From an uncultured Prevotella sp. (GTDB lineage Bacteria; Bacteroidota; Bacteroidia; Bacteroidales; Bacteroidaceae), in contig CAKQFW010000138.1 in the NCBI GenBank assembly GCA_934230965.1, forward strand, positions 1 to 5,441: a DNA stretch of 5,441 bases, read 5' to 3'. The notes below the pieces were generated by a model, which did no database searches, was not told where the DNA came from, and saw only the letters and a program-made list of their open reading frames with translations. The position numbers were made by a program, and so were the translations under genes. Within the stretch, counting starts at the first letter, position 1. Each line of letters opens with the position of its first letter. Of this stretch, positions 5,357 to 5,441 are shown one piece after another.

Positions 5357-5441
5357 CCTGAAACAGATGATCATCGATTCGGAGGAAACAATCTGGTCTG
5401 TGGCGCAGCTCGCAGAACTGTTAGGCACTTCACCACAAGCA
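5310..5441 (+). CDS. Partial gene for a probable helix-turn-helix protein, cut by window end
   Basis: The frame is open from 5262 to the window end. The ATG at 5310 gives 44 codons. Alternative in-frame ATGs are at 5280 (30 bases earlier, adding MKGKSLKIQS) and at 5367 (which would remove the overlap with the upstream gene and leave a 10-base gap). Residues 29-44, WSVAQLAELLGTSPQA, have the form of the first helix and turn of a helix-turn-helix (V-x-x-L-A-x-x-L-G-x-S). Residues 12-24 (LTIADLKQMIIDS) could be another helix. The partial protein may be a DNA-binding regulator, an excisionase-like factor or a replication/mobility protein. The missing C-terminal part prevents a choice. It forms an operon-like pair with the 96-residue gene. 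Confidence 0.6.
   Translation, partial: MNTNGENKSRSLTIADLKQMIIDSEETIWSVAQLAELLGTSPQA

Overview
The window looks like chromosomal DNA of a Bacteroidales bacterium, most plausibly Prevotella or a close relative. Three things point there. Two secreted proteins end in Bacteroidetes-type sorting tails. Promoter-like boxes match the Bacteroidetes TAnnTTTG consensus. No Shine-Dalgarno motif precedes the clear starts, where the leaders are A/T-rich instead. This assignment is inferred from protein style and signals, not from a database search.

Left part (1-3804): a surface/secreted protein locus. It opens with the 3' end of a gene for a protein with a carboxypeptidase-regulatory-like beta-sandwich and a C-terminal sorting tail. 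A near-ideal intrinsic terminator closes that gene, and a Bacteroidetes-type promoter follows. The second gene encodes a 1020-residue modular protein: signal peptide, three choice-of-anchor-J (cleaved-adhesin-like) jelly rolls, two intact FnIII-like domains, a CARDB-like domain, one FnIII domain apparently split by the third jelly roll, and a sorting tail. The terminator and separate promoter suggest the two genes are separate transcription units, although both products seem built for the cell surface, probably through type IX secretion or a related route.

Middle part (3805-5065): about 1.26 kb with no convincing protein gene but much structure. In order it holds a decaying array of 23-bp repeats starting at the stop codon, a strong terminator hairpin, a tight array of 29-bp repeats (five full copies and a partial sixth), a GC-rich foldable island in AT-rich DNA (candidate structured RNA), two further hairpins, and a short sequence that looks like the 3' end of a tRNA gene on the minus strand followed by its terminator. 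Beyond this tRNA-like end lie two 9-bp direct repeats exactly 11 bp apart and a nested set of inverted repeats that can fold into a three-way structure.

Right part (5066-5441): two small overlapping genes of unknown function, the second cut by the window end and carrying the start of a likely helix-turn-helix. With the tRNA-like remnant and the repeats beside it, the best reading is that 4523-4541 marks one end of an integrative element that entered a tRNA 3' end and extends to the right out of the window. That is a hypothesis. The decisive test is whether an intact tRNA gene with the same 3' end lies further right.
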